Assembly (NCBI RefSeq): GCF_900964775.1 | Contig: NC_041827.1 | Span: forward strand, 9,285,501 to 9,349,500 | Origin: Scleropages formosus | Lineage: Eukaryota; Chordata; Actinopteri; Osteoglossiformes; Osteoglossidae | Direction: 5' to 3' | Length of the DNA stretch: 64,000 nt | Part shown: positions 1 through 11,800 of the stretch, one piece after another | Layout of the letters: every line of letters starts with the position of its first letter | How positions within the stretch are numbered: position 1 is the stretch's first letter | Position numbers and translations under genes: made by a program | The notes under the pieces: generated by a model | What the model was told of the DNA's origin: nothing | Seen by the model: only the letters and a program-made list of their open reading frames with translations | Databases searched by the model: none

Positions 1-320
1 TCAACATGGTGCACACTTACAATACGTTTATTTATTTAGCAGATACTTTTCTCCAACATGACTTCCAGTGAACTCTATGCAGTGTTACCAGCCCACACAC
101 CTTATTCACCGCGGTGACTTACACGGCTAGATACACTACTTACACTGGGTCACTCATCCATACATCAGTGGAACACACTCTCTGCGTCACTCACGGACAC
201 AGTATACAACAGAAGCGAGCACACCCCTGTGCAATATCACTTAAATGTAAAATGGTTCAAAACGGTATCGCATCTCAATATTGCATTATTTCCAAGCTGA
301 CAAGCAGGGTATTTGCTCCT
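1..320 (-). repeat. SINE-like dispersed repeat, copy 1
   Basis: This stretch matches a second copy at 38457-38808. Both begin on the plus strand with a TTTATTTATTTAGC-type tail, followed by the same order of blocks (the AACTTCCAGTGAACTCT block, a CCTTATTCACC block, a CATCAGTGGAACACACTCTC block). The other copy ends in a tRNA-like head read on the minus strand, so this copy is probably the 3' part of a minus-strand SINE. There is no coding content; the small ORF at 114-326 is repeat sequence. Confidence 0.6.
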
Positions 321-479
321 ATGTAAAAGTAAAAACTAACAGCTTAGATGTGCTACATTAAGAAACAGGGCCCACAGTAGGATCGAATGCAACCAGTGAG
401 TACACCTTTCATTACTGAGATTAAAATCTTTTTCTTTTTTCAAAGGTGCTACAGCGGTGGGATTCCTTCCTCCCGGGAA

Positions 480-585
480 CTGGACTGAACAAGACGGGGA
501 GGTGCTCTGCGCTGTGCGCAGAAACTAAGCAGTGAGATGTGTGAGGAGTCGGAGCCTGTGTGGTCACTGTCTGTAACACACATCG

Positions 586-619
<34 letters not shown>

Positions 620-717
620 CCGCGCTCCATCGCTCGCAGAACGAGAGCAGCTGGGAGAATCGATGCACGAAGTTGGAGAAGAAAAGCGCGCGCGAGGCCA
701 TCAGCGCTGAATCGAAG
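480..717 (+). promoter_or_regulatory. inpp1: CpG-rich patch and possible non-coding first exon of inpp1
   Basis: The stretch is richer in G+C and CpG than its surroundings and lies 0.9 kb upstream of the inpp1 start codon. A good donor (GAAG|GTAAAG) ends a possible 5'UTR exon at 717, and the first coding exon has its own acceptor at 1591-1592, so at least one upstream non-coding exon is expected. A (CA)n microsatellite lies at about 587-617, and a run of 14 G lies just downstream at 824-837. Which position is the transcription start is inferred, not seen. Confidence 0.4.
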
Positions 718-1629
718 GTAAAGATCAGTCATCGACTCTCAAATCAATGCCGCGAGCAAAGGAAGGCGCCGCTGAGCTCTGTTTCTGCCAGCACTCGTGC
801 TCGTCATAGTACCTGTCTGAAGTGGGGGGGGGGGGGGAAACACTGCATGCGAAGAAGTATTAAAAAAAACGGGCGTTTTCGTTGCGAAATGAACGTTTCT
901 GTTCATCATGATGCATCGGTGTTTACTTTCAAGTTTCACTTCTCCGAGTTCTCGCCATCCCATGGCATATTTTTATTTCGATTCAGGTGCACACGAAGTT
1001 TTTGGTAGTTTTTTTTTATTTAGTCTTTTCGTGAATAATGTGTTTTTTTTTTTCTCTCACCTAGGACCTAGGTTACCTAACTTACGCGTTCGTTAATTAA
1101 TTTCTCTACTCTAGCACTTTTCAACAGAGCAACTAGTTTGCCTCCTCTGACTATATAAAAATTCAACTTTTTTTTTCCTTTTCCATGGCTAACCTAGCAT
1201 TATTTGTATATTATATACGTCAGATTCTTCTGAAACTTACACTATCATGTCTCCGCTCTTTTCTAACTCACCGAGCGCCTTCCTCCTCCTCCCACCTCGT
1301 GAAGATGGTACAGGTACTGCCGTGAACACGCTTCGCTCTTCACCTTTTAGCCCGTACAAAAGTGTGACAAAACCGGTATCTAGAAGATAATATTGAGTTC
1401 ATGGGCATCATTTTGATCTGGCAGCTGGCTGAAGGTGCTTTGTGCCTCTCTGGAGGGGATGGTGGTGAGTGGAGCTGCCAGCTGTGCCATTGTGCGCTTG
1501 TGATGTCCTGCTTCGCTGACACTCTTTAATTAGGCTGCCAGTTTAAGGAGGTCAAACATTCATTATAAATAGGCCCCCTTCTCTCTTGGCAGCTGGACCG
1601 ACTTCCTCTCTCTCCGTCTTGTCGAAGGC

Positions 1630-3242
1630 ATGGCCCAGCAGCTACTGAGATTGCTTCTGCGCGTGTCGGAAAAGGCAGCCAACGTCGCTCGCATCTGCAG
1701 GCAGGAGACACCGCTGTTTGAGCTGCTCGTGCAGGAGAAGACAGGAGAGGACAAGAACAAGAAGTTCGTTCGGGACTTCAAGACGCTTGCAGATGTCGTG
1801 ATCCAGGAAATGATCAGACACGATGTTTGTGTACAGGTCAGGAAAATACCTTAATGTGTATTGCTGCTCCTGAGCTGTTGTGAACTGCTGATAGTCTTAT
1901 TGTCTTAGTATAATCATGTTCATATCTGTGCCTAGTTTCCTGAACTTAAAGGCTTTATCCATGGAGAGGAGTCCAACAAGTTTGATAATGGACTAGGTGA
2001 GTCATTGCTTAAGCATGGGTGAACACTCAACTAACATTCCAGATGAGTTGGTGGCTATGATTATTTCGTAGACTTATTAGCCACGTAGTGTTTTTATTCC
2101 AGGAGAAAGCGTGCTGGTGACAGTGTGTGCTCTTGAGGAAGAGACGGCAACAATGCTGGCCACAGTGCTGGATGGAAACCACAAAGCAGCCAGCCTCCTG
2201 GCTGCAGCAATCCATCAGGACCTTCAGCTCACAGATGAAATGGCAGAAAGCTTGGAGCTGCCCTTACACCCAAGTGATCTGGCCCTTTGGATCGATCCCA
2301 TTGGTAAAAGTATCATTGTACAATTCTTGACACCACTTCGCAGAGGTCTATATTCAAGAAAGCCTGGTGGGGCTGTAGCCATGTGGAAATGGGAAAGCTT
2401 ATTTAGCAGGCTGGGAGAATTGTGCTCAGACTCACAAAATACAACAGTATTCTTGCCTCAAAAACTCAGTTGCTTACATTGTTCCACAGATGCCACCAGC
2501 CAATACATTAAAGGGCAGGTGGAGGTGGTTGCAGAAGGGGAGATCTGTCCATCTGGTCTACAGTGTGCCCTGGTCCTCATTGGGGCCTATTTGCGTGCCA
2601 CTGGGGAGCCTGTCATCGGAGTCATTAACCAACCTTTTGCTGAAAGAGATCTTGTAAGCCAAAGGTGAGATTGGAGAGGGGAATATAAAATTACATGTTT
2701 AAGCATAAGAAAATAGGGTCAGTTACCTAATTCTTAAAACATTTTGTTGCAGCTGGAAAGGCCAGCACTTCTGGGGAGTGTCTTGTGGCAGCATTAATGC
2801 ATTCTCAATACCCAAGCCAATCTGTCACACGGCAGAAGAAAGCCTCTCCATAGTCTTGAGTTCCAGTGAGAAGCAGGTGGTAAAAGACGCCCTGACACCC
2901 CTTTGTGGCGGGAGGTTCATCTATGCAGCTGGAGCTGGCTACAAAACTCTGTGCGTGATCCTCAATCTGGCAGATGTGTACGTTCTTTCTGAAGGAAGTA
3001 CCTTCAAATGGGATTCCTGTGCCTCACATGCATTGCTGAGAGCAATGGGTGGAGGGGTCATCGATCTTAAGGAGTCTCTCCTCTCTTTTGAGAAAGATGA
3101 GAGTCCAAGAGAACTGACCTACCACCAAGCAAGGCCAGGGAGTCAGGGAGCTGAGCGTTGGGCTAATCATGGTGGACTGATTGCATACCTGGATAATAAT
3201 AAGCTAAAGACAGTAATTGGAGCACTTTTAGGCAAGCTATAA
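1630..3242 (+). CDS. inpp1: Inositol polyphosphate 1-phosphatase
   Basis: INPP1 is a cytosolic, Mg-dependent, lithium-inhibited phosphatase that removes the 1-phosphate of inositol 1,4-bisphosphate and 1,3,4-trisphosphate in inositol recycling. Five coding exons join in frame: 1630-1836, 1936-1996, 2103-2303, 2490-2664 and 2753-3242. They give 377 residues (human about 399). The family's metal-binding residues are all visible: GEES (Glu near 80-81), WIDPID (Asp154 and Asp157, split by the exon 3/4 junction) and KWDSC (Asp302), followed by the glycine-rich RAMGGG. The N-terminus (ReLLxVSEKAANxAR type) matches human INPP1. The start is the first ATG after an acceptor at 1591-1592. A TATA-like TATAAATA at 1564-1571 may mark an alternative promoter. 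A polyadenylation signal AATAAA lies at 3652-3657. The gene is convergent with pan2. It looks intact. Confidence 0.95.
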
Positions 3243-4449
3243 ATGCTAAATCAACAGAGACTCTGCATAGAACTGCCTGACAGTTCACAAGATTAGTGTT
3301 GTGGAGTTGACTTTAGAATACAAATGTCTAGTACATAAAAATGTTGTATAGTGCGGTAAAATACTGAAGCTGGATAATTCAAAGAATTTCCAGGTGAATT
3401 CCTATATTTGGGTTGTGGTAATCATGCAAACTCCCTCACATCTGCAAGGGTTCTTTTGAATTTAAATGGAAATATGTAAAACAGCTCTGCATCCAGTGTT
3501 TTGGTAAGCCTGACAAAGAACCCTTACATGTCAGAAGTACAAAGACCTCACAAAAATTATTTATAGAACAGGTTTTGTTTTTTTTTTTTTTGTCATCTTG
3601 TTACCAAGCTCATTGGCATAGTATAGTGTTTTTTCAGGTGCAGTTTTTTTTAATAAATTCCATAAAATCACAACTACTGTGATTATATGGAATTAAGAGT
3701 TCTTTTGGTTACAACTTCAAAGGTTAGGTCTTAGTTTGGATAGCAAAGTCTATCAAAAATTCACAACACATAAATACAACTGTTTAATTTGTTGCTTTGC
3801 ATTGCACAAAATGTATACACCAGAAGTTCAAATACAAAAGACTTAAATCAAAAATTCATGCTGTACAAATCCAGTTCATTTACATATTTCATTTAAAGGG
3901 TATTTCAAATTCCTGGCTAAAAGAGGGGGAAAGGAATGCTGGTTAACACTGGCAGGTGTTCACTTATGAACACAGTACATGTGCTGTGGAGAGAAAGGCA
4001 TGAATTTGTCTCCAAAGGCTTACATGTATTAGTTTGAATGTCTGCTACGCCCAGTAAAAGCCAAGTGCTGGCTAAGGAGAGCGAGCCTTCTGTGTATGTG
4101 ACCTTAAAACTCACATTTTACCCCCAGAACTCCTAAAGGCTCGATTAGAGTTTGTTGCTGTCAGCTGTAGTTATCCTCTTTAGGATATGTCAGTTGACAG
4201 CCTGCATATCCTGTTGGAATTCATGCTCAGTTGCAGAGTGGGTAAGGAGGAAACTCTTTTAAATGGCAAATTAGGAGTCACTGGAAAAACAGTCTCCTCT
4301 AGCTTCTTTACATTTTACAATCCCATCACAGGAAATACATCAGCACCTGTATGAGGTGGGAGAAAAAAAGAATTTTATATAAGTTTATCAGCAACAAACA
4401 TGGAGGGGTGGATGGGAAAAAAGAAAAAAAAAAAAAAAAAACACAGCAA
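3243..4449. other. Shared 3' flank of convergent inpp1 and pan2
   Basis: No gene is seen here. The left part is the inpp1 3'UTR, up to the AATAAA at 3652-3657. The right part is presumably the pan2 3'UTR read leftward, although I found no clear minus-strand AATAAA. A poly-A run sits at 4423-4441. If pan2 has the extra terminal exon found in mammals, it should lie in this stretch, but I could not recognise it. Confidence 0.5.
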
Positions 4450-5788
4450 CTACTCACTCTTTGGGCTACTCTGACCCTCTCCACCGTCACCGTCAGGGAC
4501 CTTCCAGTCCAGTTTCCGGCCCTTCTCATACAACCCCTTCAGCATCTTGTGCGCTTCGTCTGCCCCACCACCACGGGTTAACTCCAGGTACTTTCTGTAC
4601 AGCTGCAAGGCAGTACGTGCATCCTCTATGCTGTCATGGGTCTCGCTCTGGATCTTCAGGTCTACAGAAATTTGTGACTTTCACTTTCAAGCTTGAGCTC
4701 AACAGCATGTTACTTCCACCCGTGTACGGTTAAAACCAACACTGACAACTCCATTCTGTAAAAAGTACTGGATTCAAATTTCAGATATTAAATAATGTTT
4801 CTAATTACGAGTGATTATTCAACTCAGGATGAATCTTGAAATTTACAGAAGAAATAATACTAACCAAGAAAGTACCAAGCAAGAAACCGTAGGGAGATCA
4901 TTCTCTTCCGAGGCATGTGAAACAGATGGACTGTGTCAATAACTTGGTCCTTCAGTACCTACACCAGACATTAAGAACAGCACTGAGTAGTAACACATGC
5001 ATAGATGCATATAAGGTTATTCAAAAAAAGTTGTCCAGCTAATCAGCATGCTCCAAACATACAAATAAGTTGATGACACGGAAGTCTTTCTGTAGCCCGT
5101 GGCCCACAAATCGCACACCAGTGTCAATGAGAAAGCGCAGTTTGAGGTATGTTGACTTGAGTGTAGTCAAGTGCTTTGAGGAGATCTTGGCATCCAGATC
5201 TCCTGGCTTGATGCCCGAGTACTGCGTCAAGTAATCCACTACCTATAATACAGACAGTGGACCCATGTGTATCACAGGACACAAGATCAAACAGACAACT
5301 GCAGAAATTCTATATTTCTTTGCTTAAAGAGATGGTACAGGCTCTCCAACACTATGAAAGCTGTTCAGTAAGATGTGTATGTTTATTTAAAAAACCTACT
5401 TCCTTATATGTTGTGAATTTTGCACCTTGGAAAGCTATTACCACAGGCAAGTAGTGTGTACTTTACCTGTTCCTGTGTGGAGATGTAATCATCAATGAAA
5501 GGCACCCCCTCGTTGGGCCCCTGGCCACGCACACAGGTGATGCGAGCTACGGACATCTGACTAGGCTTTATGGTGGACTTTGTGCCATCACTGTGCAGTT
5601 CTGCTTCTTCCTGTGAACCATAGAAACAATCTGAATTAATCAGCATTTTAAAGGTAGAGCTCTGTCATTTCTACGAACACAGAACTGTTTACTATGCAAC
5701 TAGGCCATCTAGGCATCTTAAAAAGACTTTCAGTAAAGATTTAAGTTTGACATCTAGATATTTAAAAGCTTTTTTCCTTTGATTTTTG

Positions 5789-5825
<37 letters not shown>

Positions 5826-8800
5826 CCACAATTACACATACATAGTCTCACATAATCCAACACGGGTGCACTTCCAGACACGCACAGCCGTTTTGTAAAC
5901 TTGCATGTTGACAAGCAGAGCACCTACACATCAAAATTTACAGCCCAGTAGAAAAGGAACACATCCACAGACCTGGTTGAGAGTGACAAATTCAGCATCC
6001 AACCCCACCAGGTCCCCAGCCTGAGGCATCTCGCTGACCATGAGCGGAATGAAAGTGGCATGACTCTTCCTCTGCTTCCGTGCCAATGAGGCTTCTGCCA
6101 ACAGGACGCTGGCCTCAATTGGATTCTTAACTAGGATGGGCATAACAGGACAGGAGAGCTTGAGACATGGAGGAAATGCCACTGTGGTGGTCTCAGTTGG
6201 CATAGCCCAGACTGGAGCTGGTAGTGCCTATGCACTCAGTGATGGCCTTCAATATCTGCAGTATGACAGAGAGCATGAAGGCACTTCTGAATGAAAGGTT
6301 ACTTACGCCACTGGAGCCAGCTAACGACAAGGACATAAGGGCAGCAAAAATAAAACTAGAGTCTTACTGCGCAAGTCGTATTTGGAGTGGTAATTCCTCT
6401 TGGCATAGTACAATATGGCAGGAACCTTCCAGTTAACATCAAACTGAGCTGCTTCAGCCTAAAACGGACAAAGAATTTTCTACCATCACAATTAACATTT
6501 TTTAAGTTTTTTTGTTCTTTTTGAGTAACGATAAGGCAATAAGTTATTTTTCACTTACATACAGTAAATTTCTTTGGACCATAGTACAAATTATGCAGAC
6601 AAGACAGCATACCTTGTCAATGGGCTCAATCAGGAAGTCGTTGAACAAATACCACTGTTGGTGCGTCACTCCCTGAAACCAATGCATTGACATATTTCTA
6701 AGGAGAGCATACCATGATGAGGAGTCAAGTATTGGCGGCATAAAAGTTTCAAAAGAACTACATTATTACTTCTCAATTTAACTGGAAAATAACTTCTAGC
6801 TCTGCAGTGACGTAAAAACAAAATGTCGAATTATACTGTGACCAAGCAGAATATGAATTAATTTAACTAATGAGGCTCATGGCACCACAGTAATCTTAAC
6901 TCAGTAAAATTAACACTTGTGTAATCTTTCAATCTGACATTTTGGTGGCCACTCGTATGGCTCATGCCAACCTCAGACTCACCTCTTTTCTCTGATGGTA
7001 TGTCTCTCCCACCTTGATATGGGCCACTAAGTTACCACCTGTGCGAGAATCCAGCAGATGTGACACCGTTGCTACCAGATCATAGATGACAGCACCTGCA
7101 GTCTCCTCAGTGGGGCTCAGCTGTCAGGTCACACAAAAATAATTCTTGTGTGGCATCCATTCTTTCAACCTAGAATCCCACTGCACTTCACAGATGACAC
7201 TGCTGTCTGCTTCCAGCATTTAAACTGATATTAATATAAGTTGATGTTATGTTTAAGCAAAGACATTCTGGGTTTAACCTGGTAAATTGCAACAACTGAA
7301 TAAAGGAAAATGGAATTTAACTGAAATGACTCACAAAAAACCCAGTTAATTTTGTCAAAGATGTTTTCCCAGACAGAGGTGGGAGGTTTAATCTTACCAG
7401 GATACAGCAGTGGTCTTTCACTGGTCCCAAACCCTTATTTTTGTCACTTCAGCTTTCCATCTGTTCTCTTTTGCATTACCATATATATAATACCACTGAC
7501 AGCTAAATCTATCCCACCTGTCTTCTGTCCACTGTTTTCCAAACCTCTGGGCAAGTTCCTCTGCCCTGCTGACCTCATCGGTCTCCTTCCAGTTGGAGAC
7601 CTCCAGGCCCTGGCTCTTGCTGATGGACATCTTCAGGCTCAGGGGGATCCACATGTGCCTCAAGTCCTCAATACTAGTGCCAAAGCTGAATCCTTTTGCA
7701 CTACACAGCTCATCCCTGTAGAGGAAATGCAAACAAATCGGAAACAACAAGACAAAGAGCAATGGGGGTGCAGACATCAACACCAACACAGACACAGCCA
7801 TATATGTTCATTTCCAATTCACTAATGCTCAGTAAAAAGGAATATGTGTAAGAACAGTAAATATTGCAGTCCAAATGCACATCTGCCTCAATCCCGCCCA
7901 AGTATAAAAGAAAGCAACCGTACTCCACACACCACTCGCTGGGAGTGGACTCCTTTGGCTTTGGTGGTTCCATCTCTTCCTTTCTAAGAGCCTTATTGAA
8001 AGCATACTGTCAATCACAGAAAATGACAGGATTACATTTAACCAAGATGAAGATGAATGAGGCACCCATTAAACCACAGACGCAATCCATTTTCAGCTTT
8101 TACATTTAGTTCTTATGATCAACTAACTGGAAAAGCAGAATGGCTATAAGATAAGCACTATGATTCCAAAGCCTCAGTTGGGTGGTATATAACTTAAGAC
8201 CCACACACCACAAGAACACTGCTACATGGGTGAAAGTACAGCCATATCATACTAATAAAATACAGTTGCTTTAACAAAAATGTAAAAATATGCAACTTTA
8301 AACAAATTCTATACTGATTAGTGAGTATACATGCTTATGTTCAGATAAGTTCCTCACCTCTGCCTGGGCCTTCCAGAACTCAGCCTCCTTAACACTGTTC
8401 ACCTCACAGTTGATGACCAGCACATCTGGGAGGCAGCGGATGTTACGGGTTTGCACCTAAGAACAGGCAAGAAACACAAGAATTTGAACTGCCCTTTGTC
8501 TAACACCAGCTGCCAGTGTACCAAGAAAAAACAAGGCATGCTACTTTCATGAAGCACACTAACAGTTCATCTTCAAAACATGGGAGAAAGAAAACTGAGC
8601 AACTACTGCCCAAAGCACATTGCTGTAAATGAGTAATGATATTGAAGTATAGCGCTAGATCAACCATACCCCTCACTAGAATGACTTGTCTACATGGTAT
8701 GGCACAGCACAGCCATATACAAAATTTATACTTTTTGCTATCTAGCAGTGTCACAGTCAAAGAAGCAGACATTTTATAAACACTTTAATTGCCCCAAAAC

Positions 8801-11800
8801 GACAGACACTACTGAGGTGTGAAGGCTAAGTACACTCTGATGACCAGGCTCAGTTATATACTTCCAAATAAGGACAGTAGCTGTGAAGACAGATCTCTGA
8901 ATGAAAATCCAGTGCCATCCATCCATCCATCTTCCTCCGCTTTATCCGGGGCCGGGTCGCGGGGGCAGCAGTCCGAGCAGAGTACTCCAGACTTCCCTCT
9001 CCCCGCACACCTCCTCCAGTTCCTCTGGGGGAACCCCAAGGCGTTCCCAGGCCAGCCGGGAGACATAGTCTCTCCAACGTGTCCTGGGTCTGCCCCGAGG
9101 CCTCCTCCCAGTGGGACAAGCCCGGAACACCTCTCCAGGGAGGCGTCCAGGAGGCATCCGGAACAGATGCCCGAGCCACCTCAACTGGCTCCTCTCGATG
9201 CGGAGGAGCAGCGGCTCTACTCCGAGCTCCTCCCGGGTGACTGAGCTCCTCACCCTATCCCTAAGGGTGCGCCCAGCCACTCTGCGGAGGAAACTCATTT
9301 CTGCCGCTTGTATCCGCGATCTCATTCTTTCGGTCATGATCCAGAGTTCATGACCATAGGTGAGGGTAGGAACGTAGATCGACCGGTAAATTGAGAGCTT
9401 CGCCTTACGACTCAGCTCCCTCTTCACCACAACAGACCGGTACAATGACCGCATTACTGCGGACGCCGCACCGATCCGCCTGTCAACCTGCCGCTCCATT
9501 TTTCCCCTCACTCGTGAACAAGACCCCGAGATACTTAAACTCCTCCACTTGAGGGAGCAACTCCCCCCTAACCCGGAGGGGGCAATCCACCTTTTTCCGA
9601 CTGAGAACCATGGCCTCGGATTTGGAGGTGCTGATTCTCATCCCCGCCGCTTCGCACTCGGCTGCAAACCTCCCCAGTGCACGCTGCAAGTCTTGACTTG
9701 ATGAAGCCAACAGGACCACATCGTCCGCAAAAAGCAGAGACGAGATCTCGCGGCCACCAAAGCAGACACCCTCCGTTCCCTGACTGCGCCTAGAAATTCT
9801 GTCCATAAAGATAATGAACAGAATCGGTGACAAAGGGCAGCCCTGGCGGAGTCCAACATGCACCGGGAAAAGGTCTGACTTACTGCCGGCAATGCGAACC
9901 AAGCTCCTGCTCCGGTCATACAGGGAACGAACAGCCCGCAGCAACGAGCCCCGAACCCCATAATCCCGAAGTACCCCCCACAGGATGCCACGAGGGACAC
10001 GGTCGAATGCCTTCTCCAGGTCCACAAAACACATATGGACTGGTTGGGCAAACTCCCACGAACCCTCCAGCACCCTAGTGAAATCCAGTGCCTTGTGTAT
10101 TTTACTTTATATTGCATGCTTAAATTCCCCCTGAACACTAGAATAGATTATTAACTACTAAGTGTTCTTGGGGAAACTGCTTCAATAAAGAACTGACTAG
10201 GGGTGTCAAAGAATAGAATATGACTTAAGGTTGCAATCACTAAAAATGACTGAAAACTAAGCTCTAAACCATACAACGTGGCTTATTTAGAAAACCATCC
10301 TTTTCCCTCTACAATGATTAGAAGATCTGACAGATGTACAGGTCCTGGGAGAGAAAGCAATTAGGTTACGTGAAAGTCAGACAAAGAGTGAACTGTGTCA
10401 CACTGAGTAAATGAGGCCGGTCGCTCCTCTTGATTCTGGTGTGATCAACAAGCTGCTTATACTCACTGTGGGCTGGTACTTCTCACATTTCTCACACCAC
10501 GCTTGTGTGTTCTGTTCCAAGCAAATGCTTTTCTTCAGTATCTCTGCAAAGTCATACTCCTTTATCATTTTATCTGAAACAGTAAAGAAAAACATCAAAT
10601 GGAAAAAATCTTTATAATGACTTCACCCCTGTTATCTGAACACAATTATCCTACCAGAACATGTATGAGTACGAATGAATGAATGAATGAATGAATGGAC
10701 TGATGAAGTGTGTTGGTAGGTGGCTACTTACCCATCATGCTCTGCTCAGGATAATGCAGGGTAAAGAGCAGCGTGAGGGAAGAGCGCACAGTCTCCTTGC
10801 TGCAGCGGCACATGCTGCTGTTCTCCACCTCACATCCAAACAGTCGGCCAATCACAGACTCCCCTGAGGACCCAAAGGAACTGCAGCAAAGACCAGGTAC
10901 CACCACACCACCTTCACTAAGTGGTTTTTTTTTTTTTTTATCCAAACATACACAAAAAGTCTGCTGCTCACGCTGAGAAAGAAACAGTCCCTCCCCTTTG
11001 AAACATCCAAAACTAAGCAGAGCTACATACATTTCAGCAGCGTAAAGTGTGTGTCTAGCTGAAGTGTGCTGATGCACCCTCCTGTGGTCTGCATTTTCAG
11101 CCGCCCTGCAGTACACAGGTCAAGGCTGTACCCACATCCAGACATTCCCCTGTTCTTGCCTGCTGCTGAGCCCTCGGTAGGCCTGTGGCCCTTCCTGTTC
11201 CTGTGTCTCCTGGTGCAGCTGAGTCAGGATGAAGCGGTTCCAACTCTGAATCAGGCGGCCCAGTCTCGCCTTGCCGGTCTGTTCGTCTGAATCTGCCAGG
11301 ATCAGCCCCAGCGCAGATGCCTCTGGGATGGTCCGGAAGGCCCTGAGGAAGTTACTGGCCTAGGCAAAGGAGGTCATCGGCAGAAGGTGGACATCTGTGA
11401 ATGTGAAGGTCATACAAAGTGCAAGCTGTGCCACACTGAGGAAATGTGTCAGGTTGCTCCAAGCACACCTGGCAGGGGTCTCCCCTGGATAGGTCCAACA
11501 TGTGAAAGAGGAAACCCAACTCGCAGGCCAAACAGAACTCCTTCTGACATAAGTGATTCTGAACCAGGCAGCGGATGGGCTCCAGGAAATACAACACCTG
11601 AAGATGGGAAGAGAGAGGACACAAACGTGCAAGCACAAAAACACAAGAATGTCAGGTTAGTCAAAATTTCCATCCACAACTTCATCTGAGAGATCCATCC
11701 ATTACATAATCTAAAAGAATGTTTACTGACATCTTGCCACTGGATTATATTTAAATAGCTTTTCTCTTGAACTTTGTTCTAACCAAGTTTATTCATAAGC

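Noticed and set aside
7418-7573. Longer version of the pan2 exon 7574-7715
   Set aside because: A later donor would leave phase 2 and create an immediate stop with the next exon; GATGAG|GTCAGC at 7573-7574 is the only donor found that keeps the frame.
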